64,000 nt of DNA, from contig JALPQD010000394.1 of the NCBI GenBank assembly GCA_023101885.1, positions 248,001 through 312,000 on the forward strand, given 5' to 3'. The notes under the pieces are model-generated. The model made no database searches, was not told the DNA's origin, and saw only the letters and a program-made list of their open reading frames with translations. The DNA is from Typhlomys cinereus. Taxonomy: Eukaryota; Chordata; Mammalia; Rodentia; Platacanthomyidae. Made by a program: the position numbers and the translations under genes. How positions within the stretch are numbered: position 1 is the first letter of the stretch; every line of letters begins with the position of its first letter. Positions 47,022-58,601 of this stretch are shown piece by piece.

Positions 47022-50000
47022 TTTATTTATTTATTTATTTATATTTTTCTTGTATTTTAACATTTTTTTAATTAATACATTTTTATTATTATTTCAGCTC
47101 ATAGAAACTTATTAGGTACACCCGTTCCCTCCCTCCCTCCTCCTCCCCCCGTACCCCCTGCTCCCCCTCCCCACCCCTCTCCCTCCCCATCCCCCAGTGC
47201 CTCCCGTCCCAATTCCAAGAGAGTCCTTTCTTGTGCATGTCTGATTTTCCTCTGGGCCCTCCTCTCCGATGATGTACAAGGACCCAGTGGCCTTTCCCTG
47301 AACCCTTTCCCATGTTCCCCTTAGGTATAGGAACACTGCTGTGGCTGCCAATCCTTTGCCTCCAAGGATCTTGGTGCCTTTAGCAAATGCTAGACTTTGT
47401 GAGGTCAACAGTGTGTTGGACACTGTGCAGGGCATGCAAAGTCCAATTATGATTGCTTCAGCCCTAACTAGTATGGAGTATCTTACATATCATTGCTCCT
47501 CCCATCCTTTTGCTCTTACACTCTTACCGCCCCCTCTTCCGCAAATGTCCCTGAGCTTCACAATGGGAGGAGATTAGGCTGGCTTAGTTCTAGGTGGTTG
47601 ATATAGAGTCTCTGAAGTTCTGGATTGTGGTTTGTTGATTTTCTTTTGCAGTTTTGCTGCTCCTGCAATGCCCTTCACTCCATCCTGGTGGGCATTGTAT
47701 GTTACCCCCTGGCCAGAGACAAAAAGCTGTTAAACTAGAATCTTGTGATAAAAGCACATTCAAAGTTAGATGTAATAAAAGTGGGAAACCACAGTGAAGG
47801 AGGGGTCTATTACCCATTTGCAAAATGGTTACTTTTTATCTACCAGACTATATGCCCTCCTCTTCTGGTGAGATCACACCCCCTCAGTAGTAAATGATCA
47901 GGAACAAAAGTCTGTGAACTTAATCAGATGTCTCATTACTTATTTGGGTCCTTGATGGAGGCCTATTTTCCCTGCTGTAACATGGTCCCTTCTCTCCTTG
48001 TTTCTGGTGTGGCCCTCCTACCCCATCCCTCCTGTTCATAATCCTTGGAATTACTGTCTCTAGGTGGGCTGGGTGGGTTTGGTACTAGGAGCCACCTATT
48101 AGGGAGTACATACGGCGCTTAATTTTCTGGGTCTGGGATACTTCACTTAATATAATTGTTTCTAATGACATCCATTTCCCGGCAAATTCCAGTAATTCAT
48201 CATTTTTGATGGCTGAGTAGTACTCCATTGTATAGATGTACCAGTTTCCTTATCCACTCGTCAACTGTTGGGCATTTGGGCTGATTCCATGACTTTGCTA
48301 TTGTAAACAGTGCTGCTATGAACATGGTCGTGCTTGTGCTATCGAGGTGAACCTCTGCTGTATGGGGGGTTATTCCCAAAAGTGGAATAGCAGGGTCATA
48401 TGGCATTTCAATCTTTAATTTCTTTAAGAATCTGCAGACGGCTCGCCAGAGTGGCTGTATGAACCTGCATTCCCACCAGCAATGTAGGAGAGTTCCCCTC
48501 TCTCCACATCCTCTCCAACATTTGTTGTTGTTTGTATTGTGGATTTTTTGCCATCCTGACCGGGGTGAGATGATATCTCAGGGAAGTTTTGATTTGCATT
48601 TCCCTGATGGCTAAGGAAGTGGAGCATTTTTTCAGATATTTGTAAGACATTTTAATTTCATCCCTGGTAAAGTTTCTTTTAAGTTCCAGGGCCCATTTTT
48701 TAATTGGGCCATTGTTGTCCTTGATGTTTAGTTTTCTACGTTCGTTGTGCACTCTGGATAATAGAGCTCTATCAGATATGTGGTTAGTGAAGATTTTCTC
48801 CCATTCTGTGTGTTGCCTTTGAGCTCGTGTTACAATCTCTTTATCTAAACAGAAGCTCTTTAATTTCACAAGATCCCAACTGTTGAGAGTTGGTAGCAGT
48901 GACTGTGCCATTGGATGTCTGTGTAGGAATTGTTGGTCTAGCCCAGTCAGCTCGAGGGAGTTCCCTATCCTTTCAACTATGGTTTTTATAGTCTCTGGCT
49001 TTATTTATTTATTTATTTATATTTTTCTTGTATTTTAACATTTTTTTAATTAATACATTTTTATTATTATTTCAGCTCATAGAAACTTATTAGGTACACC
49101 CGTTCCCTCCCTCCCTCCTCCTCCCCCCGTACCCCCTGCTCCCCCTCCCCACCCCTCTCCCTCCCCATCCCCCAGTGCCTCCCATCCCAATTCCAAGAGA
49201 GTCCTTTCTTGTGCATGTCTGATTTTCCTCTGGGCCCTCCTCTCCGATGATGTACAAGGACCCAGTGGCCTTTCCCTGAACCCTTTCCCATGTTCCCCTT
49301 AGGTATAGGAACACTGCTGTGGCTGCCAATCCTTTGCCTCCAAGGATCTTGGTGCCTTTAGCAAATGCTAGACTTTGTGAGGTCAACAGTGTGTTGGACA
49401 ATGCGCAGGGCATGCAAAGTCCAATTATGATTGCTTCAGCCCTAACTAGTATGGAGTATCTTACATATCATTGCTCCTCCCATCCTTTTGCTCTTACACT
49501 CTTACCGCCCCCTCTTCCGCAAATGTCCCTGAGCTTCACAATGGGAGGAGATTAGGCTGGCTTAGTTCTAGGTGGTTGATATAGAGTCTCTGAAGTTCTG
49601 GATTGTGGTTTGTTGATTTTCTTTTGCAGTTTTGCTGCTCCTGCAATGCCCTTCACTCCATCCTGGTGGGCATTGTATGTTACCCCCTGGCCAGAGACAA
49701 AAAGCTGTTAAACTAGAATCTTGTGATAAAAGCACATTCAAAGGTAGATGTAATAAAAGTGGGAAACCACAGTGAGGGAGGGGTCTATTACCCATTTGCA
49801 AAATGGTTACTTTTTATCTACCAGACTATATGCCCTCCTCTTCTGGTGAGATCACACCCCCTCAGTAGTAAATGATCAGGAACAAAAGTCTGTGAACTTA
49901 ATCAGATGTCTCATTACTTATTTGGGTCCTTGATGGAGGCCTATTTTCCCTGCTGTAACATGGTCCCTTCTCTCCTTGTTTCTGGTGTGGCCCTCCTACC

Positions 50001-50594
50001 CCATCCCTCCTGTTCATAATCCTTGGAATTACTGTCTCTAGGTGGGCTGGGTGGGTTTGGTACTAGGAGCCACCTATTAGGGAGTACATACGGCGCTTAA
50101 TTTTCTGGGTCTGGGATACTTCACTTAATATAATTGTTTCTAATGACATCCATTTCCCGGCAAATTCCAGTAATTCATCATTTTTGATGGCTGAGTAGTA
50201 CTCCATTGTATAGATGTACCAGTTTCCTTATCCACTCGTCAACTGTTGGGCATTTGGGCTGATTCCATGACTTTGCTATTATAAACAGTGCTGCTATGAA
50301 CATGGTCGTGCTTGTGCTATCGAGGTGAACCTCTGCTGTATGGGGGGTTATTCCCAAAAGTGGAATAGCAGGGTCATATGGCATTTCAATCTTTAATTTC
50401 TTTAAGAATCTCCAGACGGCTCGCCAGAGTGGCTGTATGAGCCTGTATTCCCACCAGCAATGTAGGAGAGTTCCCCTCTCTCCACATCCTCTCCAACATT
50501 TGTTGTTGTTTGTATTGTGGATTTTTGCCATCCTGACCGGGGTGAGATGATATCTCAGGGAAGTTTTGATTTGCATTTCCCTGATGGCTAAGGA
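46617..50594. repeat. 1978-bp tandem duplication creating a chimeric L1
   Basis: Sequence from about 46617-48616 recurs at +1978 with about ten mismatches and one 1-bp indel. Each unit spans an L1-A ORF2 piece, the (TTTA)n junction (47022 and 49000), a complete L1-B 3'UTR and the L1-B ORF2 end. Diagnostic bases place the exchange between about 48616 and 48676. Confidence 0.9.
47022..48998 (-). mobile_element. Chimeric L1 (B 3' part joined to A ORF2), antisense
   Basis: Starts with the (TTTA)n tail and 3'UTR of copy B (47022-48085) and the B-type ORF2 end. After about 48616-48676 it carries A-type bases (TTTCTTTTAAGTTCC, GCCATTGTTGTCC, CTACGTTCGTTG), then reaches the second B-tail junction at 48999. 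An open 167-codon ORF2 piece crosses the switch (48911-48408). Confidence 0.88.
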
Positions 50595-53500
50595 AGTGGA
50601 GCATTTTTTCAGATATTTGTTAGACATTTTAATTTCATCCCTGGTAAAGTTTCTTTGAAGTTCCAGGGCCCATTTTTTAATTGGGCCATTGATTTCCTTG
50701 GTGTTTAGTTTTCTAAGTTTTTTGTGCACTCTGGACAACAGAGTTCTATCAGATGTGTGGTTAGTGAATATTTTCTCCCATTCTGTGGGTTGCCTTTGAG
50801 CTCGCATTACAATCTCTTTATCTGAACAGAAGCTCTTTAATTTCACAAGATCCCAACTGTTGAGAGTTGGTAGCAGTGACTGTGCCATTGGATGTCTGTT
50901 TAGGAACTGTTGGCCTAGCCCGATCAGCTCGAGGGAGTTCCCTATCCTTTCAATTATGGTTTTTATAGTCTCTGGCCTGATATCAAGGTCCTTGATCCAT
51001 TTGGAATTAAGTCTTGTACATGGTGACAAGTACGGGTCCAGCTTTAATCTTCTGCATGTGGAGATCCAGTTTTGCCAGCACCATTTGTTGAAGATGCTGT
51101 TCTTTTTCCATTGGATTCTTTGGGCCCCTTTGTCAAAGACCAAATGGCTGTAACTTTGTGGGCTTATATCCATTGATCTGTGTGTCTATTTTGGAGCCAG
51201 TACCAGGCTGTTTTTATAACTATGGATTTGTAGTATAGACTAAGGTTTGGTATGGCAATACCTCCAGCTGTGTTTTTGTTACTCAGGATTGTTTTTGCTA
51301 TCCTGGGTCTTTTGTGCCTCCATATGAACTTTGAGATTGTTTGGTCAACTTCTTTGAAGAATTGCTTTGGGATTTTGATTGGTATAGTATTGAATCTGTA
51401 TATTGCCTTTGGTAGGATGGTCATTTTTACGATGTTGATTCTGCCAATCCAGGAACAAGGGAGGTCTTTCCACCTTTTGGTGTCTTCTGCTATTTCTTTC
51501 TTTAGGGTTTTAAAGTTTTCATTGTAAAGGTCTTTTACCTCCTTGGTTAAGTTTATGCCAAGGTATTTCATTTTTTTAGGGTCTATAGTAAATGGGATTG
51601 TTTCTCTCAGGGCTTTTTCACTTCTTTCATTCTGGGCATATAGGAAGGCCTCTGATTTTTGCACATTTATTTTGTATCCTGCCACCCTGCTGAACTTCTC
51701 AATTGGTTCCAGGAGCTTCCTGGTGGAGTTTTTGGGATCACTCAGGTATAAGATCATGTCATCTGCAAATAGGGATAGCTTGACTTCTTCCTTGTTGGTT
51801 TGAATCCCTTTTTGTCCCTGTCGTTTATTATGGCTTCAGCTAAGGCTTCAAGTACAATATTGAATAGAAGTGGTGAGAGTGGACAGCCTTGTCTAGTTCC
51901 TGATTGAAGTGGGAATGCTTCCAGTTTTTCCCCATTCAGTATAATCCTTGCTGTGGACTTGTTGCAGACAGCTTTTATTATATTGATAAAGGTTCCTTCC
52001 ATTCCTACTGTCTCTAGTGTTTTGATCATAAAAGGCTGTTGCATCTTGTCAAAAGGTTTTTCTGCATGTATCGAGAGTATCATGTGGTCTTTGTCTTTGG
52101 ACTGGTTTATATGATGAATTACACTTATTGATTTGTGCATGTTGAACCAACCTTGTGTGCCGGGGATAAAGCCTAATTGTTTGCCGTGAATGATCTTTTT
52201 GATATGTTTTTGAATCCGATTTGCTAAGACTTTGTTGAGAATCTTTGCATCTGTGTTCATTGGAGAGATTTGCCTATAGTTTTGTTTTTTAAGTGAATCT
52301 TTATTAGGTTTTGGGATTAAAATGATATTAGCTTCATAGAAGGAATTTGGTCATGTTCCTTCCTTTGCTATTTGATGGAACAGTTTAAGGAGTTATTAAC
52401 TCCTTAAATGTCTGGTAGAACTCTATGCTGAATCCATCTGGTCCAGGACATTTTTTGGTGGGAAGATATGAGATTACTTCTTCAATTTCCTCATATGTTA
52501 TAGGACTATTTAAATAATTCACAACTTCCTGAATCATTTTAGGTAAGTTGTTTTACTTAGGAATTCATCCATCTCTTTTTTGTTGTCAAATTTCACAGAA
52601 TGCAAGTTTTTGAAATATGATGTTATAATTTCCTGGATTTCTTGGGTATCAGTAGTGATAACTCTATTTTCATTTTCAATTTTGTTAATTTGGCTTTTCT
52701 CTCTCTTGCTTTTGGTTAATTTAGCTAGGGGTGTATCAATCTTATTGATTTTTTCAAAGAACCAGCTTTTTGACTGTTTGATTTTCTCTATCATTTTCCT
52801 AATCTTGATTTCAGATATTTCTCCCCTTATTTTGCTAATCTCCTCTCTTCTACTATTTTTGCTCTGGTTTCTCTAAAGCTTTAAGCTGTATTGTTAAGTT
52901 ATTTATTTCTGATGTTTCCATTTTTTTTGATGTAGGCATTAAGAGCTATGAACTTACCTCTTAGGACAGCTTTCATTGTGTCCCAGAGTTTTTGGTAAGT
53001 TGTATTTTCATTATCATTCGCTTTCAGGAAATATTTAATTTCCTTTTTAATTTCTTCCTGAATCCAGTTCTCATTCAGCATCATATTGTTACATTTCCAG
53101 GAGTTAGTGTATTTTCTCTTGTTTGTTGTGTTGTGGATGTCCAGCTTTAGGCCGTGGTGGTCTGATAAGGCACAGGTTAGAATTTCAACTTTTTTGTATA
53201 TGTTTAGATTCATTTTGTGGCCCAATATGTGATCTATTTTAGAAAAAGTTCCATGTGCTGCTGAGAAAAATGTGTATTCTTTGTTGTGTGGATGAAAAGT
53301 TCGATAGAGATTTGTAAGGTCCATTTTTTTAAGGGTTTGATGAAGCCTCAAAGTGTCTCTGTTAAGGTTTTGACCTGTTAATCTGAGAGGATAGTGTTGA
53401 AGTCCCCCAGAATTATCGTTTGGGGGTTGCTTTCTTGCTTTAGACGCTGTAGGGTTTTCTTAATGAATGTGGAGGGGCCCGTATTGGGTGCATATATGTT

Positions 53501-53830
53501 CAGTATTGTGAAGTCTTCCTGGTGAATTGTACCTGTGACTAATATGTAGTATCCATCTGTGTCTTTTATGATTTTCTTTAGTTTGAAGTCCACTTTGTCC
53601 GAAAGCATAATTCCTACCCCTGCCTGTTTCCTGGTTCCATTACCTTGCAAAATTTTGGACCAGCCTTTCATTTTTAGGATGTGCCTATCTTTTGTGGTGA
53701 GATGAGTTTCCTGAAGGCAGCAGATTGTTGGATTGTGGTTTTTATTCCAAGTTTGTAATTTGTGTCTCTTAAACAGTGAGTCAATATCATTGGCATTTAA
53801 TGTTATAATGGAGAAATTATTTTTAATCTG
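50063..53830 (-). pseudogene. L1 copy B ORF2 (endonuclease-reverse transcriptase), broken
   Basis: Endonuclease: LNANDIDS and CCLQETHLT (about 53800-53700, catalytic Asn and Glu motifs), GDFNT near 53390 and ALSDHHG near 53180. [49 protein letters not shown] (52260-51850) and the catalytic FADD at about 51765, which falls at a frame change. C-terminal part: 51757-51164 and 51173-50178, including FDKGAQRIQWKK and [20 protein letters not shown]. The last two pieces are separated by a 19-bp deletion near 51170 compared with the L1 at 544-590. A further shift before the end misses the family stop at 50063. Confidence 0.88.
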
Positions 53831-53854
53831 GACATTTTTTATGTTTAGTGAATT

Positions 53855-54945
53855 TTATAAGCATATTGTTTGATATTTATGTTTTGGTGGTATTATACTT
53901 CCCTGGATATGCTTGTTCTTTTCTTCAAGCTTCAGTATCATTTCTAGCATTTTTTGAAGGCCTGGTTTTGTAGACATGTATCCCTTCAAGTTGTCTTTAT
54001 GCTGGAAAACTTTTCTTTCTCCCTTGATCATGACAGATAGTTTTGCCAGGTATATCAGTCTGGGTTGGCATTTTTGCTCATTTAATACTTGAAGTACGTC
54101 TCTCCAAGTTCTTCTTGTTTTTACTGTTTCCATTGAGTAATCATTTGTTATTCTAATAGGTTAACCTTTCAAAGTAGCTTTCTTTTTTTCTCTTGAAGCT
54201 CTCAGCACCTTTTCTTTGTCTCAATGCGGAGTGTTTTGACTATTATTTGCCATGGCGAGTTTCTATTTTGGTCATATCTGTTTGGAGTGTGGAATGCCTC
54301 TTGTATTTGAGTGGGCCTCTCATTCTTTAGTTGAGGGAAGTTTTCATTTTTTATCATTTGAATGATTTCCTCAGGTGTGGTGTTTTGGGATTAATGCTCC
54401 TATATTCCATGAATGTGCATTTTAGGCTTCTTCAGGGTGTCCCATAAATATTTAATATTCCTCTCAAGAATCTTTTTGGCTTTAACAACCTCTTCCATTG
54501 AGCTGGTTAATACTCCCACTTTGTCTTCAAGATCTGGAATTCTATTTTCTTCTTCGTTAGTTCTGCTAATGAGACTCTCTGTTGAATTCTGGGTTGAAGA
54601 AAACTTGTCTTTTAGTTCAGTTTTAAACTCTGCTTGAGGCTGTTTTAACTGCTCTATGCCTATTTTTGCTTTTTGAACTGTTTTTCTTAACTCCTCCAAG
54701 TATCTGTTGTGTTCCTGTTCAACGTGGTTGTTGCGGTTGTTTTACTCCTCCTGGATTTCCTCTTTCATAATATTCATCATGGTAATGATCATGCTTTGAA
54801 TGTCATTATCTTGCGTCTTGTTTTCTTGGCTATGTTCTGTGAATTTGTTCTGGTTGGAATATGTCATTATGGGGTTAATTCTTTCAGTGGGAGATGTGTC
54901 TTCTTGGGTGTTGCTTCTCATGTCTCTGTGCTTTGACTTCGGCAT
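53855..54945 (-). pseudogene. L1 copy B ORF1, broken
   Basis: Start MPKSKHRDMRSNTQEDTS at 54945. N-terminal piece to 54742, coiled-coil piece at 54699-54400 (LRKTVQKAKIGIEQLKQ, EENRIPDLEDKV), and C-terminal RNA-binding piece at 54133-53855 (TRRTWRDVLQVLNEQKCQPR, STKPGLQKMLEMI). Two frame breaks separate the three pieces. Confidence 0.85.
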
Positions 54946-55690
54946 TGTTGTTTTGTCTCTTAAGACCTTTCTGTTTCTGTGTGTTTTTGACTGAACTGAT
55001 TGAGTTGGTATTACTACTCTCTGGTAGTTATTACTAGTGTTTGCCTTAGAGTTGGGTACATTTGTCTGTTGTTACTATTATTTCCTAGATGAGGTTATTA
55101 GATTGTTAGTACATCCATTAAGTTAAGTTAAGTAGACAGGGGGTGAATATTAGTGTGGTACTTCTCTTCTACGATTTAGTACCCTGGCAATATGTGAGGG
55201 TGAGTGGTATAATGCCTGGAGCTGTATATATTTTGGGGGTGGCTGTATGGAAAAGTTAATCTACAGTCATCAATACTAGAAAGGAGCAATATGTTAAACA
55301 AAAAAAAAAGAGGTTTACTTTTCTTTCGGCTGGCTATGAAAAATCTCTCCCATGTGATAAGATGATTTTAGAGGACTTCAGATATATGGCCTCTGTACCC
55401 TAGAGCTTTTCTTGAGTTTTCTTTGGACTCTGTTGAATTCTGTGTAGCAGTGTGTCCTCCCTTTACTGCGAGTGATGGTCCCGAGTGGGCTGGAGGGGCA
55501 GAGGGGCTGGGACCTGTGGCATGGCCCACACAAGCCCAAGACAGCCTGGGAGTTGCTCGGGCTGGCTGGTGGGAGGAGCTGGGATGAGAGGTCATCTGGG
55601 TGCTGAGGGAACTCACCTGGGATGGAGAGTGAGTCCTGTCTCAGGTGGGCATGGACAGGAGGGAGGGAGAGTGGGCGGATACACAAGAGA
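54946..55690 (-). promoter_or_regulatory. L1 copy B 5'UTR (internal Pol II promoter region)
   Basis: GC-rich segment 55480-55680 contains GGCTGGTGGGAGGAGCTGGGA, shared with the monomer at 19903 in the other full-length L1. About one monomer unit is present here, versus two there. Confidence 0.6.
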
Positions 55691-56265
55691 TTTAAAAGAA
55701 GGTTTATCAGTTAAAAAATCTTACTTAAAAATAAAAATGTGTACAGGAGGTTTATAAGTTGGTTTCTTAAAAGAATATTAAAGTATGCTATAAAGGTTTA
55801 CAGAGTGTTAGGTTTATAAAAAGATTAAAAATTTGAGATGGTGATTAAAAGAAAATGTTATACATTATGTTTCTTCCATGCTATAGAAGAAAAGACATTG
55901 AGCCTCAAAAATTAAAAATTAGAAATTAAGCTTCATGTATTCAAATGTATTTTAATTGTCTGTTTTGATTAAGCAGGGATTTGGTTACTCATATAATCCC
56001 ACCTTGCCAAGGCCAGCTAGGGAGTTTTTCTTAATCTTGGATTCCACGGTAAGAGATTCTGCTAAACCAATCTCTGCTCACCTTTTGGAACAGGCTTCTC
56101 TTAGAGGGGGAGAAAAAGAACACCTTTAAAATGTGGGAGGAATGTTTTAACCTCTGTGTAAATGTGTGAGTGAATGTCAGTCTGAGGTGGAAAACCTGTT
56201 ACACCTCTGTGCTCGAATTTGTAGTCACACGGCGAGAGTCCTAAGATCTCTTAAAGCCATTGTCT
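55691..56265. other. ERV internal or unassigned sequence before pol
   Basis: AT-rich sequence between the L1 5' end and the first recognisable pol segment. No RT YxDD motif or protease motif found. Confidence 0.4.
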
Positions 56266-56880
56266 AGTAGACAACCCAGAGATACAATTACTTTACAGGA
56301 AAGCTACCATCAGATAATTGAACAGTTTCAGGATGCCCAATTGGCTAGGTACAATCCTGGAAAACCCATCGCCCTATGGCTGATTTCAGGAAAAGGTCTC
56401 CTTAAAGCAGCTCTATCACAGGTTGGGGAAATTCTACAATGGATCCACACATCCCTGGGAAATGCCCCTAGAGTTTATATCACTACAGATCAATTAACAG
56501 ATATGATTTTAAAAAAAGGACATAAACAGACATGTAGATACTATGGTAAAGATCCAGACTCTATTGTCTTTCCCTATAGGCTCACTGAGTAGAATGGCTG
56601 ACTAAATATCACCCCCTATTGGCTTTGGCATTGGAAGGATACTTAGGAGAGATAAGTTGCCATTATGGCCCATTTAAATGTGTCATGCCCATTCAGCGCT
56701 TACTGCTTGCCAAGCCAAAACTCTTTGTTAAAATGTTTATACCAAACCCCCATATGTGTTCACAGATGGAGGAAAAACTGGATCCATTTATGCTACCTTC
56801 ACCCCGGAAAGTTTAATTTAGCCATACAAACAAAAATAGCAGCCTGCCCAAGGATCAGCTCAATATAAAAAGCTGTTGGT
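56266..56880 (+). pseudogene. ERV pol remnant: RT connection and RNase H start
   Basis: An open piece (56266-56588) encodes the RT thumb/connection region of a betaretrovirus-like Pol (short marks: NAQLxRY-like DAQLARYNPGKP, QYFGKDP-like RYYGKDPD). It ends at TAG 56589. After a frame change, a connection segment (56619-56700) and then RNase H begin: VFTDGGKTGSIYA, with the first catalytic Asp at 56765-56767. Multiple stops and shifts. No polymerase active site is present in the window. Confidence 0.75.
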
Positions 56881-57059
56881 GGTTATAATGGCATTAAAAG
56901 AAAATGAACAGTCTATATGTTGTAAACAGTCTATATGTTGTAAATTTACTTCCAGGGATAATAAATGATCATATAAGGTTAGATAGCAATCCTATATCAC
57001 CCCTTATGGTGGTAACTCACCTTAATTAGAAGTGCTTACTCCATAGGTTCCCTCAAGTT

Positions 57060-57810
57060 CCTATAAAGGACTTAAAGAAAATCATTCAAACTTACAAGTC
57101 TTGTCAACCTTTCCTCCAAGTCCCACCCTTACAAGGGCCAGGGGTTAATCCCCGAAGACTAAAACCTAATATTTTGTAGCAAAGAGATGTTACTCATTAT
57201 GTGCCATTTGGCAAGCTTAAATATGTCTTTGTTTCCATAGATACATTCTCTCAAGCATATTGGGCATCTGCACATACAAGAGAAAAGGCAAAACATGCAC
57301 AATCACATTTTTTACAATGCTTTGCCACCCTAGGGTTACCCAACCAAATTAAGACAGATAATGGCCCTTGTTTTACTAGTCAGACTTTACAGAACATTTT
57401 TCACACTTGGCATATTACTCATACCACAGGAATCCTATACAATCCTCAAGGGCAAGCCATTATTGAAAGAAATCACCAATATTTAAAGTCCCAATTACAA
57501 AAACAAAAAGGGGGAGTAAGCCCACACCAACAGCTAGGGTTGGCATTATTTACCATCAACATTTTACATTTTCAAAAGGGACAACTTAAATCGAGATTCC
57601 AAAAACACTGGGGAAGCCTATCCACCAAACCTTCTGTCGAGGTGCATTGGAAGGACCCCTAACTGGGCATTGGAGGGGATCTGATTCCTTGATTACTATG
57701 GGAAGAGGATTTGGATGTGTCTTCCCAATTGGGGAGTCTTCCCCAACATGGATTCCAGCAAGGAATTTCAAATTCTATCCACAGGAGGATCTTCATGAAG
57801 GAGACCCAGA
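57060..57810 (+). pseudogene. ERV pol remnant: integrase
   Basis: Integrase joins viral DNA to host DNA. The catalytic core is open from 57180 to 57662. The DDE triad is intact: Asp at 57186 (RDVTHY), Asp at 57357 (TDNGP) and Glu at 57465 (IIERN), with the family spacing D-x35-E. A TAG at 57177 interrupts the frame just upstream (probably a former Trp codon), severing it from the zinc-binding HHCC region, whose CxxC-like part is seen near 57110. The C-terminal DNA-binding domain continues after a frame change near 57660 (MGRGFGCVFP). Most similar in style to betaretroviral/ERVK integrases. Confidence 0.85.
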
Positions 57811-58583
57811 CTAACAAACTAAACCAAGGGATAAAAAGCTCTTGAGGCAGCTTTCTTCACTTTTTCTCTTTCAGAAACTATCCATGGTGTGCTCAAGGAA
57901 GATGCTAACTGTAATCCTTATAGAACTGACCTAACTCAAGATGGCCTGATTGATACCTTACCCAAACCAAAGTGGAGTCGATCTAGGTTTGACCTAATAT
58001 CTAGAAAGAATTAGTCTTTTAATAATTATATCACATAAGTGTTTCCTCAGCACATCTCTCAGCAGTGCTCCATCAATGAGACCATGCTACAGACGTTTAT
58101 GGCCCTTGAACATCCATGCCATGCCCCCCCAAAGATGCAATTCAAGCTTGGAGGCTCATAAGGCCTTGGTCTAATCTAATAGTCACATATCCTGGCATGC
58201 CTTCCAGAGGAGAGGTCCTTCCAGGGCTGGCAGTTAATAATGGATAAGGCTCCACATGAGAGTGGTGCCCAACCGAAGCCAGGTACAGTCCATTATGCTG
58301 GACCTCTCTGAGGCAGGGTCAACAAGGTCAGAGCAAAAGAAGCACTCTGGCTCCTGCTGGCTGCCACAAAGGATGGATATGTAGGAATAAAAGACCAGGC
58401 AGGAATGTATTGTTTGTATGGTCCACATGCAACTTTCCCAAGCTACCTGCTGCCATGCCTGGTGCTGATGCCAACCTGCCCAACTGGGAAGGCCAACCCA
58501 GACAGGACAACAACAGAAGCTCACACTGGGACTTTTGGGATGTTGGACATGTGTATATTCAATTGTAAAATAAAGTCTCTACT
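57811..58583 (+). other. ERV 3' internal region, no env recognised
   Basis: About 770 bp between the integrase end and the polypurine tract. No surface/transmembrane env hallmarks (furin site, fusion peptide, CX6CC) were seen. Either env is deleted or this was an env-less element. Confidence 0.4.
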
Positions 58584-58601
58584 AAAACAAAAAGGTGGAG
58601 A
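58584..58601 (+). other. Polypurine tract of ERV
   Basis: AAAACAAAAAGGTGGAGA directly abuts the TG start of the 3' LTR, the normal plus-strand priming site in retroviruses. Confidence 0.8.

Larger units (their letters stand above)
48999..55690 (-). mobile_element. L1 copy B, near full-length, antisense
   Basis: Minus-strand order: GC-rich 5'UTR (55690-54946), ORF1 (54945-53855), ORF2 (about 53830-50063), 3'UTR and (TAAA)n tail (to 48999). About 6.7 kb. It is the best-preserved L1 in the window, with the longest ORF2 frame (331 codons, 51173-50178), but it carries several disabling indels. Confidence 0.9.

Noticed and set aside
50178..51173. 331-codon minus-strand ORF as a possible host gene
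   Set aside because: Its sequence is the L1 ORF2 C-terminal region and is matched by all the other L1 copies in the window.
55485..55757. Gly-rich 90-codon ORF as a gene
   Set aside because: It lies in the GC-rich 5'UTR of L1 copy B, antisense to the element.
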